From Solirubrobacteraceae bacterium (lineage in GTDB: Bacteria > Actinomycetota > Thermoleophilia > Solirubrobacterales > Solirubrobacteraceae): 64,000 bases of DNA. Every line of letters begins with the position of its first letter. The stretch's first letter is position 1. Positions 32,796 to 41,924 of the stretch are shown in pieces. The position numbers were made by a program, and so were the translations under genes. The stretch lies in NCBI GenBank assembly GCA_029263125.1, contig JAJCYD010000033.1, forward strand, positions 62,001-126,000. Direction: 5' to 3'. The notes under the pieces are model-generated. The model saw only the letters and a program-made list of their open reading frames with translations. It ran no database searches and was not told where the DNA came from.

Positions 32796-32846
32796 CGCGT
32801 GCTCCTTTGGCTGACCTCCGGGGCGGGAGGGGCCACCATACAGGCG

Positions 32847-33953
32847 ATGCGACCGACCCCATTCACGCTGATTCAGGGCGCCGCGACCGCCGCGGTGCTC
32901 ACTCGCCTCGCCCGCGGTCGCACCCGCCGTGAGCCCCTCAAGGCGGGTCGATCGCCGGCGCCGCGGGACACGATCAGCGTGGTGATCCCCGCTCGCGACG
33001 AGGAACACCGCATCGCTTCCTGCCTCGTCGCGCTCACGCGGGACCCCGACATCGCCGAGGTCCTCGTCGTCGACGACTGCTCGACCGACGCCACCGCCGA
33101 TGTTGCACGCGACGGTGGCGCGCGCGTCATCGCCGGCGAGCCGCTGCCCGACGGCTGGTGTGGCAAGGCGTGGGCGCTACAGCAGGGTCTGGATGAAGCG
33201 ACGGGCGACGTCGTCGTCTTCATCGACGCCGACGCCGCGCCGCGCACCGGGCTGGCGCGGGAGCTGACGGCGCTCCTGGAGGAGGTCGACCTCGTCACGG
33301 CGGGACCGCGATTTCATTGCGCCAAGGCGGGCGAGCGGCTCCTGCACCCGTCGATGGCCGTGACGATCCCCTACCGCACGGGTCCGGGCGACGCCGTCGG
33401 CTGGCAGCCCCAGGCGAGCCGGGCGATCGCCAACGGCCAGTGCCTGGCGATCCGCCGCGACACCATCGAGCGGGCCGGCGGCTGGACCCGCGTGAAGGCG
33501 AACATGACCGAGGACGTCGCGCTCGCCCGCGCCCTGCGCGCCGACGGCCTGACGATGACCTTCGTCGACGCCTGCGACCTGCTCGAGGTGAAGATGTACG
33601 AGTCCGCGCGCGAGACGTGGAACGGCTGGGGACGCTCGCTGATGGCACCCGACAGCTCCACCCCGCTGCGCCAGATAGAGGACCTCGCCGTCCTCTGGCT
33701 CACGCTCGCGCTGCCGCTGCCGCGCCTGCTGACCCGAACGGGCACCCCGCTGGACGGCGTGCTGCTGGCGATCAGGTGTGCCATGCACGCGGCGCTCGCC
33801 CGAAGCTACGCGCCGCGCGGCGCCGCGTTCTGGCTGAGCCCGCTTGCCGACGTTCCCGTGATGGCACGCCTCACGTGGTCGGTGCTTCGTCCGTCGCGCT
33901 CGTGGCGCGGCCGGACCTACTCGCGAGAAAACGCGCACCGATCAGGCACATGA
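32847..33953 (+). CDS. Family 2 glycosyltransferase, probably for carotenoids
   Basis: 368 residues from ATG 32847. The GT-A fold shows SVVIPARDEEHRIASCLVAL, VLVVDDCSTDATADVARDGG, VVFIDADAAPRTGLARE and, later, NMTEDVALARALRADGLTMT. C-terminal hydrophobic helices suggest membrane association. GT2 enzymes of this type next to cruF and crtA-like genes resemble CruC-like carotenoid glycosyltransferases. Its last 83 bp overlap the plsY 3' end on the other strand. Confidence 0.85.
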   Translation: MRPTPFTLIQGAATAAVLTRLARGRTRREPLKAGRSPAPRDTISVVIPARDEEHRIASCLVALTRDPDIAEVLVVDDCSTDATADVARDGGARVIAGEPLPDGWCGKAWALQQGLDEATGDVVVFIDADAAPRTGLARELTALLEEVDLVTAGPRFHCAKAGERLLHPSMAVTIPYRTGPGDAVGWQPQASRAIANGQCLAIRRDTIERAGGWTRVKANMTEDVALARALRADGLTMTFVDACDLLEVKMYESARETWNGWGRSLMAPDSSTPLRQIEDLAVLWLTLALPLPRLLTRTGTPLDGVLLAIRCAMHAALARSYAPRGAAFWLSPLADVPVMARLTWSVLRPSRSWRGRTYSRENAHRSGT

Positions 33954-34449
33954 GCCCGCCGGTCGCGGCGACGTGCTCGACCGGCGAGGTCGCGAGCTGC
34001 AGCAGCGGGAACGCGAACACCCCCACGCGCGCGCCCAGCGCGAAGCCGCCTCGCGTCGGTGTCAACACGGCCAGCAGCGCGAGCGCGATCGCACCGGCAA
34101 GCGGCGCCAGCACGAGCGCGCCGCCGACGAACGTCATCACCGACTTGCCGCCGCGCAACCTGGCGAACGCCGGGAACGCATGGCCGATCATCGCTGCCGC
34201 CACCGCCGCGTACGCCACCCAGACGTCGCCGGCGACAAGGCCCGCGATCCCGGCCAGCAACCCTTTCAGCCCGTCGCCGATGAACGCCGGCCATGCTCGC
34301 GCCCAGCCGAGCTGCTCGAGCGCGTTCCACGCGCCGGGGTTGGCGTCGCCGGTCGCGTACAGGTCGACGCCGTGGCCGCGGGCCACGAGCACCGACACCG
34401 GCACCGAACCCAGCAGGTAGCCCACAATGCAGGCCACCACGTACTCCAT
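33871..34449 (-). CDS. plsY: PlsY-type glycerol-3-phosphate acyltransferase
   Basis: 192 residues from ATG 34449. Several TM helices, with the motifs [36 protein letters not shown] and [20 protein letters not shown] typical of PlsY, which acylates glycerol 3-phosphate from acyl phosphate. Here the usual GSGN-G-TN is GDANPGAWN, a variant. It may be a paralogue specialised for carotenoid or glycolipid acylation given its place in the carotenoid cluster. Its start codon overlaps the crtA-like start head to head by two bases. Confidence 0.87.
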   Translation of the reverse strand: MEYVVACIVGYLLGSVPVSVLVARGHGVDLYATGDANPGAWNALEQLGWARAWPAFIGDGLKGLLAGIAGLVAGDVWVAYAAVAAAMIGHAFPAFARLRGGKSVMTFVGGALVLAPLAGAIALALLAVLTPTRGGFALGARVGVFAFPLLQLATSPVEHVAATGGLMCLIGARFLASRSGRATSATDEAPTT

Positions 34450-35152
34450 GCCGCCGCTCGCCTCCTTTCACCTCATCCGCTACCCGCGCTCGACCGCGCC
34501 ACAGGGATTGTCGCGGATGGGCCTGGACCGCCCCGAGCTCAAGCGGACGCCGGGCCTGCGCTTCTGGCGCATGCTCGGGACCGGGCGCGGCGCCACGATG
34601 ACGATCGGCGCCGACCTGCGCCGCTGGGCGCTGTTCGCCGTCTGGGAGGACGAGTCCGCGCTCGACGCGTTCCTGCGGTCCAGCCCGGTCGCCATGCGCT
34701 GGGAGCGGCTGGCGCGGGAGCGCTGGCACGTACGCCTGGCATGCGTGCGCGCTCATGGCGCGTGGGGCGGCAGCAACCCGCTCACCCAGACCCAGCCCGC
34801 CACGGCCGGCGCACCGATCGCGATTCTCACGCGCGCCACGATCCGCCCGACCCGCCTGCTGGCGTTCTACAACGCGATCGAGCCCCCGGCGACCCGCCTC
34901 ACCGCGAGCCCGGGCCTGCTCGCGTCGGTCGGCGTCGGCGAGTGGCCGATCGCCCGCCAGGCGACGTTCTCGCTGTGGCAGTCGCTGGCAGACGCCCAGG
35001 CATACGCGTACGGCTCGGAGGCTCACAAGGAGGTCGTGCGCCGGACGCGGGCGGAGGCGTGGTACTCCGAGGAGCTCTTCGCCCGCTTCACGCCCTACGG
35101 ATCGGCCGGCACGTGGGACGGCGCCGATCCGCTCGCCGCGACCGATCGCTAA
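34448..35152 (+). CDS. CrtA-like (spheroidene monooxygenase-type) protein
   Basis: 234 residues from ATG 34448. It contains [40 protein letters not shown] and [20 protein letters not shown], the conserved start of the spheroidene monooxygenase family. CrtA introduces keto groups at C-2 of acyclic carotenoids. Actinobacterial homologues are common but their reaction is less clear. Expression must start from within plsY, because the two ATGs overlap on opposite strands. Confidence 0.8.
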   Translation: MPPLASFHLIRYPRSTAPQGLSRMGLDRPELKRTPGLRFWRMLGTGRGATMTIGADLRRWALFAVWEDESALDAFLRSSPVAMRWERLARERWHVRLACVRAHGAWGGSNPLTQTQPATAGAPIAILTRATIRPTRLLAFYNAIEPPATRLTASPGLLASVGVGEWPIARQATFSLWQSLADAQAYAYGSEAHKEVVRRTRAEAWYSEELFARFTPYGSAGTWDGADPLAATDR

Positions 35153-35973
35153 CCGCTCGACAAGAGCCGATCCAGCGGCGCCCAGAACGTCCGCCGCGCG
35201 GCGGAGGACGAGCGCTGCGGCGCGCCGTGCATGTCGACCGTTCGGTCGCGCACGATGCGCAGCGTGGTCGTCGCGCGCGTCGCGGTCCGGGCGATCGTCC
35301 GCGCGACCCCGCTGCCCACCACCCTGTCGCGCGCACCGGCGAGGACGAGCACGCGTGTGCCCGCGGGGATGTTGCGGGCGTCGACCGCGGGGATGCGCAG
35401 CGAGATCCCGCGCAGTGAGCGCCCCGGATAGACGCTGAAGACGGCGTCGGGAGCAGGCAGCTCGGCCGCTGCCGCCGATGCCGCATAGTCGGCCGCAAGC
35501 GCCCCGCCCGCCGAGTGCCCGGCGACGACGAGCCGCCGACCGCTCGCCGGCACTCGCTCGAAGGCCAGCCGCAGCGCGACGAGCGTGTCGGCCAGCGGCG
35601 TGACGGTGTCGAGGTACGGCGCGACCTGGTAGGCCGGGTAGATCACGGTCGCGCCGCCGCGCACGAGATGCGTGATCCACGCGCCGTAGAACGCGGGATC
35701 GACGGCGAACCAGCCGTGCAGGAACACGACGACCGGGCCGGCCTCCCCGGCGTCGCGAGACCGGAAGATCGCGGCGCTCGCCGCGTCGCGGCCGACGTCG
35801 ACGCGCTGCGCGCCGCGCGGCACGAACGCCTGCGCGCCCGCGGGAGCCGGGTATCGGGCCGTACGCGGCGGACGGTCGTTGCCGTCGCCGCGCAGCGCGG
35901 CTGAGACGAGCAGCACGACGACGATCACCAGCGGCACGGCGGCCGCGAGCAGCAGGGCCCGCGTGCGGTTCAT
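35149..35973 (-). CDS. Membrane-anchored alpha/beta hydrolase (lipase/esterase-like)
   Basis: 274 residues from ATG 35973. An N-terminal signal anchor ([20 protein letters not shown]) is followed by the oxyanion region [13 protein letters not shown], the nucleophile elbow [14 protein letters not shown], and the Asp region [12 protein letters not shown] His near DMHGAPQR could complete the triad. It overlaps the crtI-like gene by 4 bp. It may act on acylated glycolipids or carotenoid esters; substrate unknown. Confidence 0.82.
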   Translation of the reverse strand: MNRTRALLLAAAVPLVIVVVLLVSAALRGDGNDRPPRTARYPAPAGAQAFVPRGAQRVDVGRDAASAAIFRSRDAGEAGPVVVFLHGWFAVDPAFYGAWITHLVRGGATVIYPAYQVAPYLDTVTPLADTLVALRLAFERVPASGRRLVVAGHSAGGALAADYAASAAAAELPAPDAVFSVYPGRSLRGISLRIPAVDARNIPAGTRVLVLAGARDRVVGSGVARTIARTATRATTTLRIVRDRTVDMHGAPQRSSSAARRTFWAPLDRLLSSG

Positions 35974-37397
35974 GCCTCGCCGATGAGGTCGGCGACGACC
36001 CGTCCACCGAGCGCCACCAGCGGCAGCCCGCCGCCGGGATGCGCGGTGCCGCCGGCCCGGTACAGCCCGCCGACGCCGCGAACCACGGGTCCGGGCCGGC
36101 GCAGCGTGCCCAGTCGTCCGTGCGGGGCGGCGCCGTAGATCGCTCCGCGCGCCGCGCCGGTCAGCCGCTCAAGGTCAGCCGGTGTGCGCCGTCCGGCGCA
36201 GACGATCCGCGACTCGACGCCGAGCCGCTCGATCAGCCGCGACTCGTAGGCGTCGGCCTCGGCCTCGGACTCCGGGGCGCCCGCCGGGGCGTTGACGAGC
36301 ACGAACCAGTTCTCCGCGCCGACCGGCGCTTCGGAGGCGTCGGTCGCACACGAGGCGCTGACGTACACCGTCGGATCGCGGACGAGCCGGCGCGCGACGA
36401 AGACGTCGTCGAACTCCGCGTCGTAGTCCTGCGGGAACGTGATCTCGTGATGGGTGAGCCCCTCGGTGCGCCCGCGCAGGCCGAGCATCAACGCGAACCC
36501 CGACAGCGAGCGCTCGGTCTCGGGCTGGGACGGTCGGCCGAGCAGCCGGTCGAGCATCAGCGCGTCGCCGGCCCACACGACGGCGTCGGCAGCCAGCGGT
36601 CCGGCGGCGGTGCTCACGCCCGCCACCCGAGCACCGTCAAGCAGCAACGCGTCCACGCGCTGCTCGTAGCGCACGTCGCCGCCGAGCGACAGCAAGCGGT
36701 CCTCGATCGCGCAGACGAGGCGATGGATCCCGCCGCGCACGTGCCATGCGCCGAAGGCGTGCTCGACGTAGCCGGCGACCGCCAGCGCCGCGGGTGCGCG
36801 CCGCGGGTCGGCCCCCGCGTATGTCGCGAAGCGCTCGATGACCATGCGCAGCCGTGGCTCGCGCGTGTGGGCGCGTGCGAGCGAGCGCAACGTGTGCCAC
36901 GGGCGCACGCGCAGGAAGTCGCGCGGATCCGGGGGCGGCGCGCCGGGCGCCGGCCGGCGCGGCGGCCACGGCGGTGGCCCTGACAGGAACGGCACGGAGG
37001 CGCGCCACATCGCCGCGCATGTCGCGAGGAATGCCACCCAGTCGCCGCCGGTGCCGGGAGACCATGCTTCCAGCGCCGAGATCGTCCGCGGCAGGTCGGC
37101 GCTGAGCTCGACCCTGCTGCCGTCCGCGAAGCGATAACGAGTGACGGGCTCCACGCGCACGAGCTCGACGCTCTGCGACAGCGCCGCCCCCGTGTCGGCG
37201 AACAGCTGCTCGAACACCCACGGCATCGTCAGCAGCGACGGGCCGGTGTCGAACACGAAGCCGTCGGACTCCCAGCGGCCGGCCTTGCCGCCGGCGACCG
37301 CATGCTCTTCGAGCACGGTCACGCTGTGTCCGGTCGCGGCCAGCCGCACCGCGGCGGACAGCCCGCCGACGCCGGCTCCGACGACGACGATCCTCAT
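35970..37397 (-). CDS. CrtI/CrtN-type carotenoid desaturase or oxidase, second copy
   Basis: 475 residues from ATG 37397. The FAD dinucleotide-binding start is MRIVVVGAGVGGLSAAVRLA, then FDTGPSLLTMPWVFEQLFAD. The family C-terminus is RAGGTAHPGGGLPLVALGGR. It differs from the main crtI (38939) by a long Pro-rich insert (GPPPWPPRRPAPGAPPPDP). A second copy alongside cruF suggests 3,4-desaturation (CrtD-like) of hydrated acyclic carotenoids, which is an inference from context. Confidence 0.88.
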   Translation of the reverse strand: MRIVVVGAGVGGLSAAVRLAATGHSVTVLEEHAVAGGKAGRWESDGFVFDTGPSLLTMPWVFEQLFADTGAALSQSVELVRVEPVTRYRFADGSRVELSADLPRTISALEAWSPGTGGDWVAFLATCAAMWRASVPFLSGPPPWPPRRPAPGAPPPDPRDFLRVRPWHTLRSLARAHTREPRLRMVIERFATYAGADPRRAPAALAVAGYVEHAFGAWHVRGGIHRLVCAIEDRLLSLGGDVRYEQRVDALLLDGARVAGVSTAAGPLAADAVVWAGDALMLDRLLGRPSQPETERSLSGFALMLGLRGRTEGLTHHEITFPQDYDAEFDDVFVARRLVRDPTVYVSASCATDASEAPVGAENWFVLVNAPAGAPESEAEADAYESRLIERLGVESRIVCAGRRTPADLERLTGAARGAIYGAAPHGRLGTLRRPGPVVRGVGGLYRAGGTAHPGGGLPLVALGGRVVADLIGEA

Positions 37398-38131
37398 CGT
37401 GATTCGCGGTGGCAGCGTGCCAGCAGCCCCGGTACGGCGAACGCCCCCATCGCGGCTGCACCTGCGAGCGCCACGCGCGGCCGGCGCCAGATGAAGACGT
37501 TCGCGACGAGCTCTCCGACCCACGTCCACGTGTACAGCGCCAGCGCCCCGTCGCCGTCGTGCAGCGGATCGTCGTCGCCGTCGACGAGCGCCCAGACCGC
37601 GAAGACCCCGGCGCTCGTGACCAGCCAGCCGAGGAAGTTGGATGCCGGGACGTTCTCATAGCGCCCGCCCTGCGGCCACGACCAGTAGCCCTCGCGCACC
37701 ATCCGCGGATCCAGGAAGACGTCCCACGCCGTTAGCGCGCCCGCGGCCAGCATGACGCGCGCGGCTCGCCGACGGGAGATCAGGCCGGCCACGACCCACG
37801 ACGGCCGCGCCATCATCGACCAGGCTGCTGCCGCCGCGAGCGGCACGCCGCCGACCTTGCGCCCGAGCAGCGAGGAGTACGTGTAGTGCCCGAAGGGCTT
37901 GCCGGTCGCGACGCCGGCGAGCTCGGTCGCGAAGCCCAGCGTGGCCGCGCTGCCCAGCAGCGCCGATGCGCGTGCGGGGCCGCGGGCGGCGACCGCGTCG
38001 GCGCTCGATGCACCCCACAACAGCCCGACGATCGCCTTGGTCCCCGCGGGCGTGCGCAGCTTGGCGACCTTGCCGTAGACCATCTGCGTCACGACGAGCG
38101 CGCCGAACAGCGACCCGAAGGCGCGCCTCAT
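37394..38131 (-). CDS. cruF: CruF-like carotenoid 1',2'-hydratase
   Basis: 245 residues with at least six TM segments. Family motifs include ATGKPFGHYTYSSLLG, KVGGVPLAAAAAWSMMARPS and LTAWDVFLDPRMVREGYWSW. CruF (DUF422) adds water to the psi end of lycopene-like carotenoids. It is overlapped on both sides by crt genes, so it belongs to the same transcript. Together with the glycosyltransferase it predicts hydroxylated, glycosylated acyclic carotenoids. Confidence 0.86.
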   Translation of the reverse strand: MRRAFGSLFGALVVTQMVYGKVAKLRTPAGTKAIVGLLWGASSADAVAARGPARASALLGSAATLGFATELAGVATGKPFGHYTYSSLLGRKVGGVPLAAAAAWSMMARPSWVVAGLISRRRAARVMLAAGALTAWDVFLDPRMVREGYWSWPQGGRYENVPASNFLGWLVTSAGVFAVWALVDGDDDPLHDGDGALALYTWTWVGELVANVFIWRRPRVALAGAAAMGAFAVPGLLARCHRESR

Positions 38132-38958
38132 GTGCGCTGCTGGGGGGTACGCGCCCGCGCGGCGACGAGCAGCTTGCGCCTGCGACCGACGATCGCGCGG
38201 CCGGCCTGCGCGCCGTACCCGTCGCGCTCGATCTGGCGCAGGATCTCGCGGTACATCGCGCCCGCCGCGACGATCGCCCGCCGGCCGCAGGGCAGCATCG
38301 AGATGCCCGCCGCGCCCTGGTCGTAGAGCGCGTCGGCGCGGGCGATCTGGTCGCGCAGCAGCGTCTCGCGCTGCGACGGAGGGGGAACGGTGCTGCAGCC
38401 GAAGTGCTCGAGCGTCTCGCGCGCCAGGTAGACGCGCCCGGCCTCCAGGTCCTCGTCGATGTCGCGCAGGATGTTCGTGCGCTGCATCGCCTGACCGAGC
38501 GCGGACGCGTGGCCCGGCGCCGCCGGGTCGCTCGCGCCGAGCACGGCGGCCATGACCACGCCGACGGTGCCGGCGACGCGGTGGCAGTAGACGTCCAGCT
38601 CGGCCTCGGTGGCGATCGGCACCTCGCCGAGATCGTGGCGCATGCCCGCGCAGAACTCCGCGAACGCGTCGCGCGGCAGCTCGTGCCGGCCTTCCAGGTC
38701 GTGCAGCAGCGCCACCTCGCGAGACTCCGCCGCCTCACCGGCGCACCAGGCCTCGACCGCATCCAGCCGCTCGGAGGCACGCTCGTCGCCGTGGTCGACG
38801 AGATCGTCGAGCGTGCGGAAGACGAGATACAGGCGGTAGACGTCGTCGCGCAGCTCGCGCGGCAGCAGCCGGCACGCAAGCGCGAACGTGCGTGCGACGC
38901 GCTTGGTCGTCGCCCGCGCCTCGACCAGGTCGCGGTCCTCAGACCGGTGCAGCAGCAT
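38128..38958 (-). CDS. crtB: Phytoene synthase
   Basis: 276 residues if ATG 38958 is used; it has a GAGGGGCG ribosome site, while the in-frame ATG at 38982 does not. The first Asp-rich motif is DDLVD (residues 51-55) and the second is RTNILRDIDEDLEAGR. TKRVARTFALACRLLP and GISMLPCGRRAIVAA are family blocks. It condenses two GGPP to phytoene. It overlaps crtI by 20 bp and cruF by 4 bp. Confidence 0.93.
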   Translation of the reverse strand: MLLHRSEDRDLVEARATTKRVARTFALACRLLPRELRDDVYRLYLVFRTLDDLVDHGDERASERLDAVEAWCAGEAAESREVALLHDLEGRHELPRDAFAEFCAGMRHDLGEVPIATEAELDVYCHRVAGTVGVVMAAVLGASDPAAPGHASALGQAMQRTNILRDIDEDLEAGRVYLARETLEHFGCSTVPPPSQRETLLRDQIARADALYDQGAAGISMLPCGRRAIVAAGAMYREILRQIERDGYGAQAGRAIVGRRRKLLVAARARTPQQRT

Positions 38959-40417
38959 GAGCGCCCCTCCCCGCGGCGGCATGGTCGCGCGCGATCATCC
39001 CCGTCGTGACCTCGGCGCCGAGCAGAACCCCGGGGATGCCGGCGCCCGGATGGGTGCCCCCGCCGACGTAGTACAGGCCGCGCAGCGTCTTGTCGCGGTT
39101 GGGCGGACGCAGCCACGCGGACTGCTGGAGCGTCGGCTCGACGGCGAACGCGTTGCCCCAGGCAGCGCCGAGATCGCGCTCGAAGTCATCCGGCGTCATG
39201 CGGTGCTCGACGATCGTCGCGGCGTCCAGGCCACCGAGGCCGAAGGTCGTCTCCAGGTCCTCGACGAGCGCGTCGCGCACGCGGTCGGATTCGCTGTCCC
39301 AGTCGATGCGGTGGCGGCGCTGGTTGGGTACCGGCAGCAGCACGCACAGCGAGTCGCCGCCGGCCGCGGCCATCCCCGGTTCGCTGCGCGCCGGCGCGTG
39401 GACGTAGGTCGAGAACGTCGGCGCGAGGCGACCGCGGCGCGTGACGTCGCGGATGAAGCGCCGGTAGCCGCTGCCGACGAGCAGCGTGTGGTGCAGCAGC
39501 GAGTCGAACGTGCGGTCGGTTCCCAGGTACAGCAAAAAGCACGACATCGTCGGCGTGAGCCGGCGCACCGGCGCGCGCTGGCCGGTGAGCTCGTGCGTTC
39601 GCAGAACGTCGGCGTTTGACACCACGACGTCGGCGTCGATGCGGCCGGCGCCCTCGAGCACGACGCCCGTGACCTTGCCCTGGCGATGCTCGATGCGCTC
39701 GACGCGCTCGCCGCAGCGCATGTCGAGGCCGCGGGCCATCGCCTCGACGATCGCGTACACGCCGCCCTGCGCGTACCAGACCTCGTCGAGGAACTGCAGG
39801 TAGACGAGCGCTCCATAGATAGCTGGTACGCGAAACGGGTCTCCACCGATGAACAGCGAGTGAAACGAGAACGCCTCGCGCACGCGCGGGTGCTCGAAAT
39901 GCGAGCACACCGTGCGCCACAGCGGCAGCGCGGCGCCCAGGCGCAGCATCGAAGGCGTGAAGGCGACGAGATCGCGCGCGCGCTCGAACGGTCGCCGCCC
40001 GGCGCCGAGGATTCCCTGCTCGTAGATCGGCTTCATCGCGGCCATGAAGCCATCGAACGCCGCGGCGTCGCGTGCGGAGAACTTCGCGAGCTCCGCGCGC
40101 ATCCGCTCGCGGTCGCCGGTGAAGTCCAGGTGCTCCTCGGACTGCGCCCAGCGGATGCGGTAGAACGGATCCAGGCGCCGCAGCTGCACGTGATCGTGCA
40201 GATTGAGTCCCGCGGCCTCGAAGGTCTCCTCCAGCACCCATGGCATCGTCACGAGCGATGGGCCGGTGTCCCAGGTGAACCCCGCGTCGCGCAGCTGATA
40301 GGCGCGGCCACCGGGACGAGCGCGGGCCTCGAGGACAATCACGTCATGTCCGGCTCCCTGGAGGCGCATCGCCGCTCCGAGTCCGCCGAGTCCGGCACCG
40401 ACGACGACGACCCTCAT
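38939..40417 (-). CDS. crtI: Phytoene desaturase
   Basis: 492 residues from ATG 40417, first gene of the carotenoid operon. MRVVVVGAGLGGLGAAMRLQ binds FAD, WDTGPSLVTMPWVLEETFEA is the conserved second block, and YVGGGTHPGAGIPGVLLGAE is the C-terminal signature. It converts phytoene to lycopene in the membrane. No obvious promoter dyad precedes it. Confidence 0.93.
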   Translation of the reverse strand: MRVVVVGAGLGGLGAAMRLQGAGHDVIVLEARARPGGRAYQLRDAGFTWDTGPSLVTMPWVLEETFEAAGLNLHDHVQLRRLDPFYRIRWAQSEEHLDFTGDRERMRAELAKFSARDAAAFDGFMAAMKPIYEQGILGAGRRPFERARDLVAFTPSMLRLGAALPLWRTVCSHFEHPRVREAFSFHSLFIGGDPFRVPAIYGALVYLQFLDEVWYAQGGVYAIVEAMARGLDMRCGERVERIEHRQGKVTGVVLEGAGRIDADVVVSNADVLRTHELTGQRAPVRRLTPTMSCFLLYLGTDRTFDSLLHHTLLVGSGYRRFIRDVTRRGRLAPTFSTYVHAPARSEPGMAAAGGDSLCVLLPVPNQRRHRIDWDSESDRVRDALVEDLETTFGLGGLDAATIVEHRMTPDDFERDLGAAWGNAFAVEPTLQQSAWLRPPNRDKTLRGLYYVGGGTHPGAGIPGVLLGAEVTTGMIARDHAAAGRGAHAAAPV

Positions 40418-40451
40418 TGCTGGAGGCCCACGACGCCGGGCTGTCCGCGTG

Positions 40452-40655
40452 TCAGCTCGACCCGTGCACGGCCAGCTGCGGGCCGCCGGGCCGGACTGAA
40501 TCGAAGCAGCTGCGGCCGTCGCGGTTGAACCCCGGCGGCCGCAGCCGCTCGCGCAGGTCGTAGCGGTGCTCGGCGCTCTGGTGGTGCAGCAGCAGGCATG
40601 CGCGCAGGACGTTCTTCAAAAGCACCACTCCGGCGAGATCGGAATCAACCGCCAT
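40452..40655 (-). pseudogene. Truncated PadR-type regulator remnant
   Basis: 67 residues. LLKNVLRACLLLHHQSAEHR, then YDLRERLRPPGFNRDG, aligns with the start of the PadR gene at 4259 (KNFLRPCLLLLLREH, YDLLERLRPLGFSRD), but the recognition helix and wing are missing and the reading turns random after that. It sits just upstream of crtI in the same direction. Either a decayed regulator of the crt operon or a small standalone peptide. Confidence 0.5.
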
Positions 40656-40789
40656 CTACCGAGGACCGTACTCCAGCAGGCTCTCCCCCGCCATCGGCAT
40701 TCGCGCCAGATCGGGCCAGGAGAGGCCTCGGGGCGAGCGTCCCCGCGCCGCTGGCGCGGCTGATCGGACCATGACCGGCGCCGACGCGC

Positions 40790-40888
40790 TATTAATGCTG
40801 GCTAAAGACCACCTCAGCCGCCGATATGGGGACACGGCCTCGGGACTTGGAATCGTCCACTGGACATTCCGGGGCGCGGTGTACTAAT
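40790..40888 (+). promoter_or_regulatory. Candidate promoters of the repeat-protein operon
   Basis: In the 377-bp gap 40656-41032, TGGACA (40861-40866) is followed 15-16 bp later by TACTAA/ACTAAT (40882-40888), and a second AT-rich -10-like TATTAA lies at 40790-40795. The transcript would carry a leader of about 140 nt. The rest of the gap shows no gene. Confidence 0.45.
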
Positions 40889-41032
40889 GTCGGCACGTAG
40901 ATCGGCCGGATCGGGCAGAGGGAGACGTACCGGGATCCGGACCGGGACCATTAGGGAGCGAGCAACTGACGTGCGCGGCATGCCAAGCCTTGCGCGGCCA
41001 GGAGCGAAACAGAGGGGAGCCACAGTGCTTAG

Positions 41033-41884
41033 ATGTCCCGGCGCATCGGCGCCACAACGGCGGAGCGTTCAGTGCCGACGCTAACTCGAAACAAGCGTAA
41101 GTCGGCGTCGCCGCAGTCCGCGCAGCCCACCGGCCCGAGTCGGTCCAGTGGCAGCAGAGGTGGCGTCCAGGGCGTCAACCTGATCATTCTGATCCTCGTT
41201 GCCGCGTCGGTGACCATCGCGGCGGGCCTGCTCGCCAAGACGGTCAACACCGCGCGCAGCATCGACGGCAAGGCGAAGAGCATCAGCAGCACGGGCGGCA
41301 CGATCAACGCCTCGACTGATGCCATCGGCGAGCTCGTCCAGACCAACAAGATCGCTCGCTCGATTCTCAAGACGGCCTCTCCGCTTGACGGGGTCCTCAC
41401 GAAGATCGTCCAGCGCGCGTCCTCGATCAACCGCGACGCGGCATCGATTGACGGGCTGGCCAGCTCGATCACCAACACGGCCGGCACGATCAACACCACA
41501 GCGAAGTCGATCGGCGGCTCAGCAACCGCGATTCTCGGTGTTGGCGGGACGATCAACGGCACGGCCAAGGAGATCAACGGCACCGCCGGGTCCATCGACA
41601 CCGTCGCAGGCGGCATCAACAGCACCGCCAGCGCGATCAACCGCACCGCGCGGACGATCAACACGACCGCAGGCACGATCCTCGGTACGGCACGGACGAT
41701 CGACAACGACGCCACGACGATCATCTCCGGCCTGAGCGCCACCGATGGCATCGCCAAGTCGATCAAGGTCGACTCGGGGAACATCCTGGTCGTGTCCGAT
41801 CGCATCCTGGACACCGCCGGCTGCATCGACAAGTCGCTGCCGGGCAGCGGCAAGCCGGCCGATTCGTGTCAGGGCAAGCCATGA
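41033..41884 (+). CDS. Single-TM protein with strict Ile/Ala heptad repeats, number 1
   Basis: 283 residues from ATG 41033; GTG 41075 has a better ribosome site (GGAG, 6 nt spacing) and is a real alternative. A basic, Ser-rich N-tail precedes one TM (about 48-69, VNLIILILVAASVTIAAGLL). Ile then recurs at exactly every seventh position from 132 to 230 (15 in a row), with Ala four residues later in almost every repeat (unit I-N-x-T-A-x-x). This predicts a long, regular coiled coil or helical rod of about 15 nm. Two Cys near the end (AGCIDKSLP, DSCQGKP) could make a disulphide. No known family. First gene of an eight-gene operon. Confidence 0.8.
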   Translation: MSRRIGATTAERSVPTLTRNKRKSASPQSAQPTGPSRSSGSRGGVQGVNLIILILVAASVTIAAGLLAKTVNTARSIDGKAKSISSTGGTINASTDAIGELVQTNKIARSILKTASPLDGVLTKIVQRASSINRDAASIDGLASSITNTAGTINTTAKSIGGSATAILGVGGTINGTAKEINGTAGSIDTVAGGINSTASAINRTARTINTTAGTILGTARTIDNDATTIISGLSATDGIAKSIKVDSGNILVVSDRILDTAGCIDKSLPGSGKPADSCQGKP

Positions 41885-41924
41885 GCCGCACGATGAGCAA
41901 CGACGAGACACTGCGGAGGTCCCT

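Noticed and set aside
33917-36007. A 696-codon minus-strand open frame
   Set aside because: Frame shadow across plsY, the crtA-like gene and the hydrolase; composition is Arg/Gly/Ala-rich without domains.
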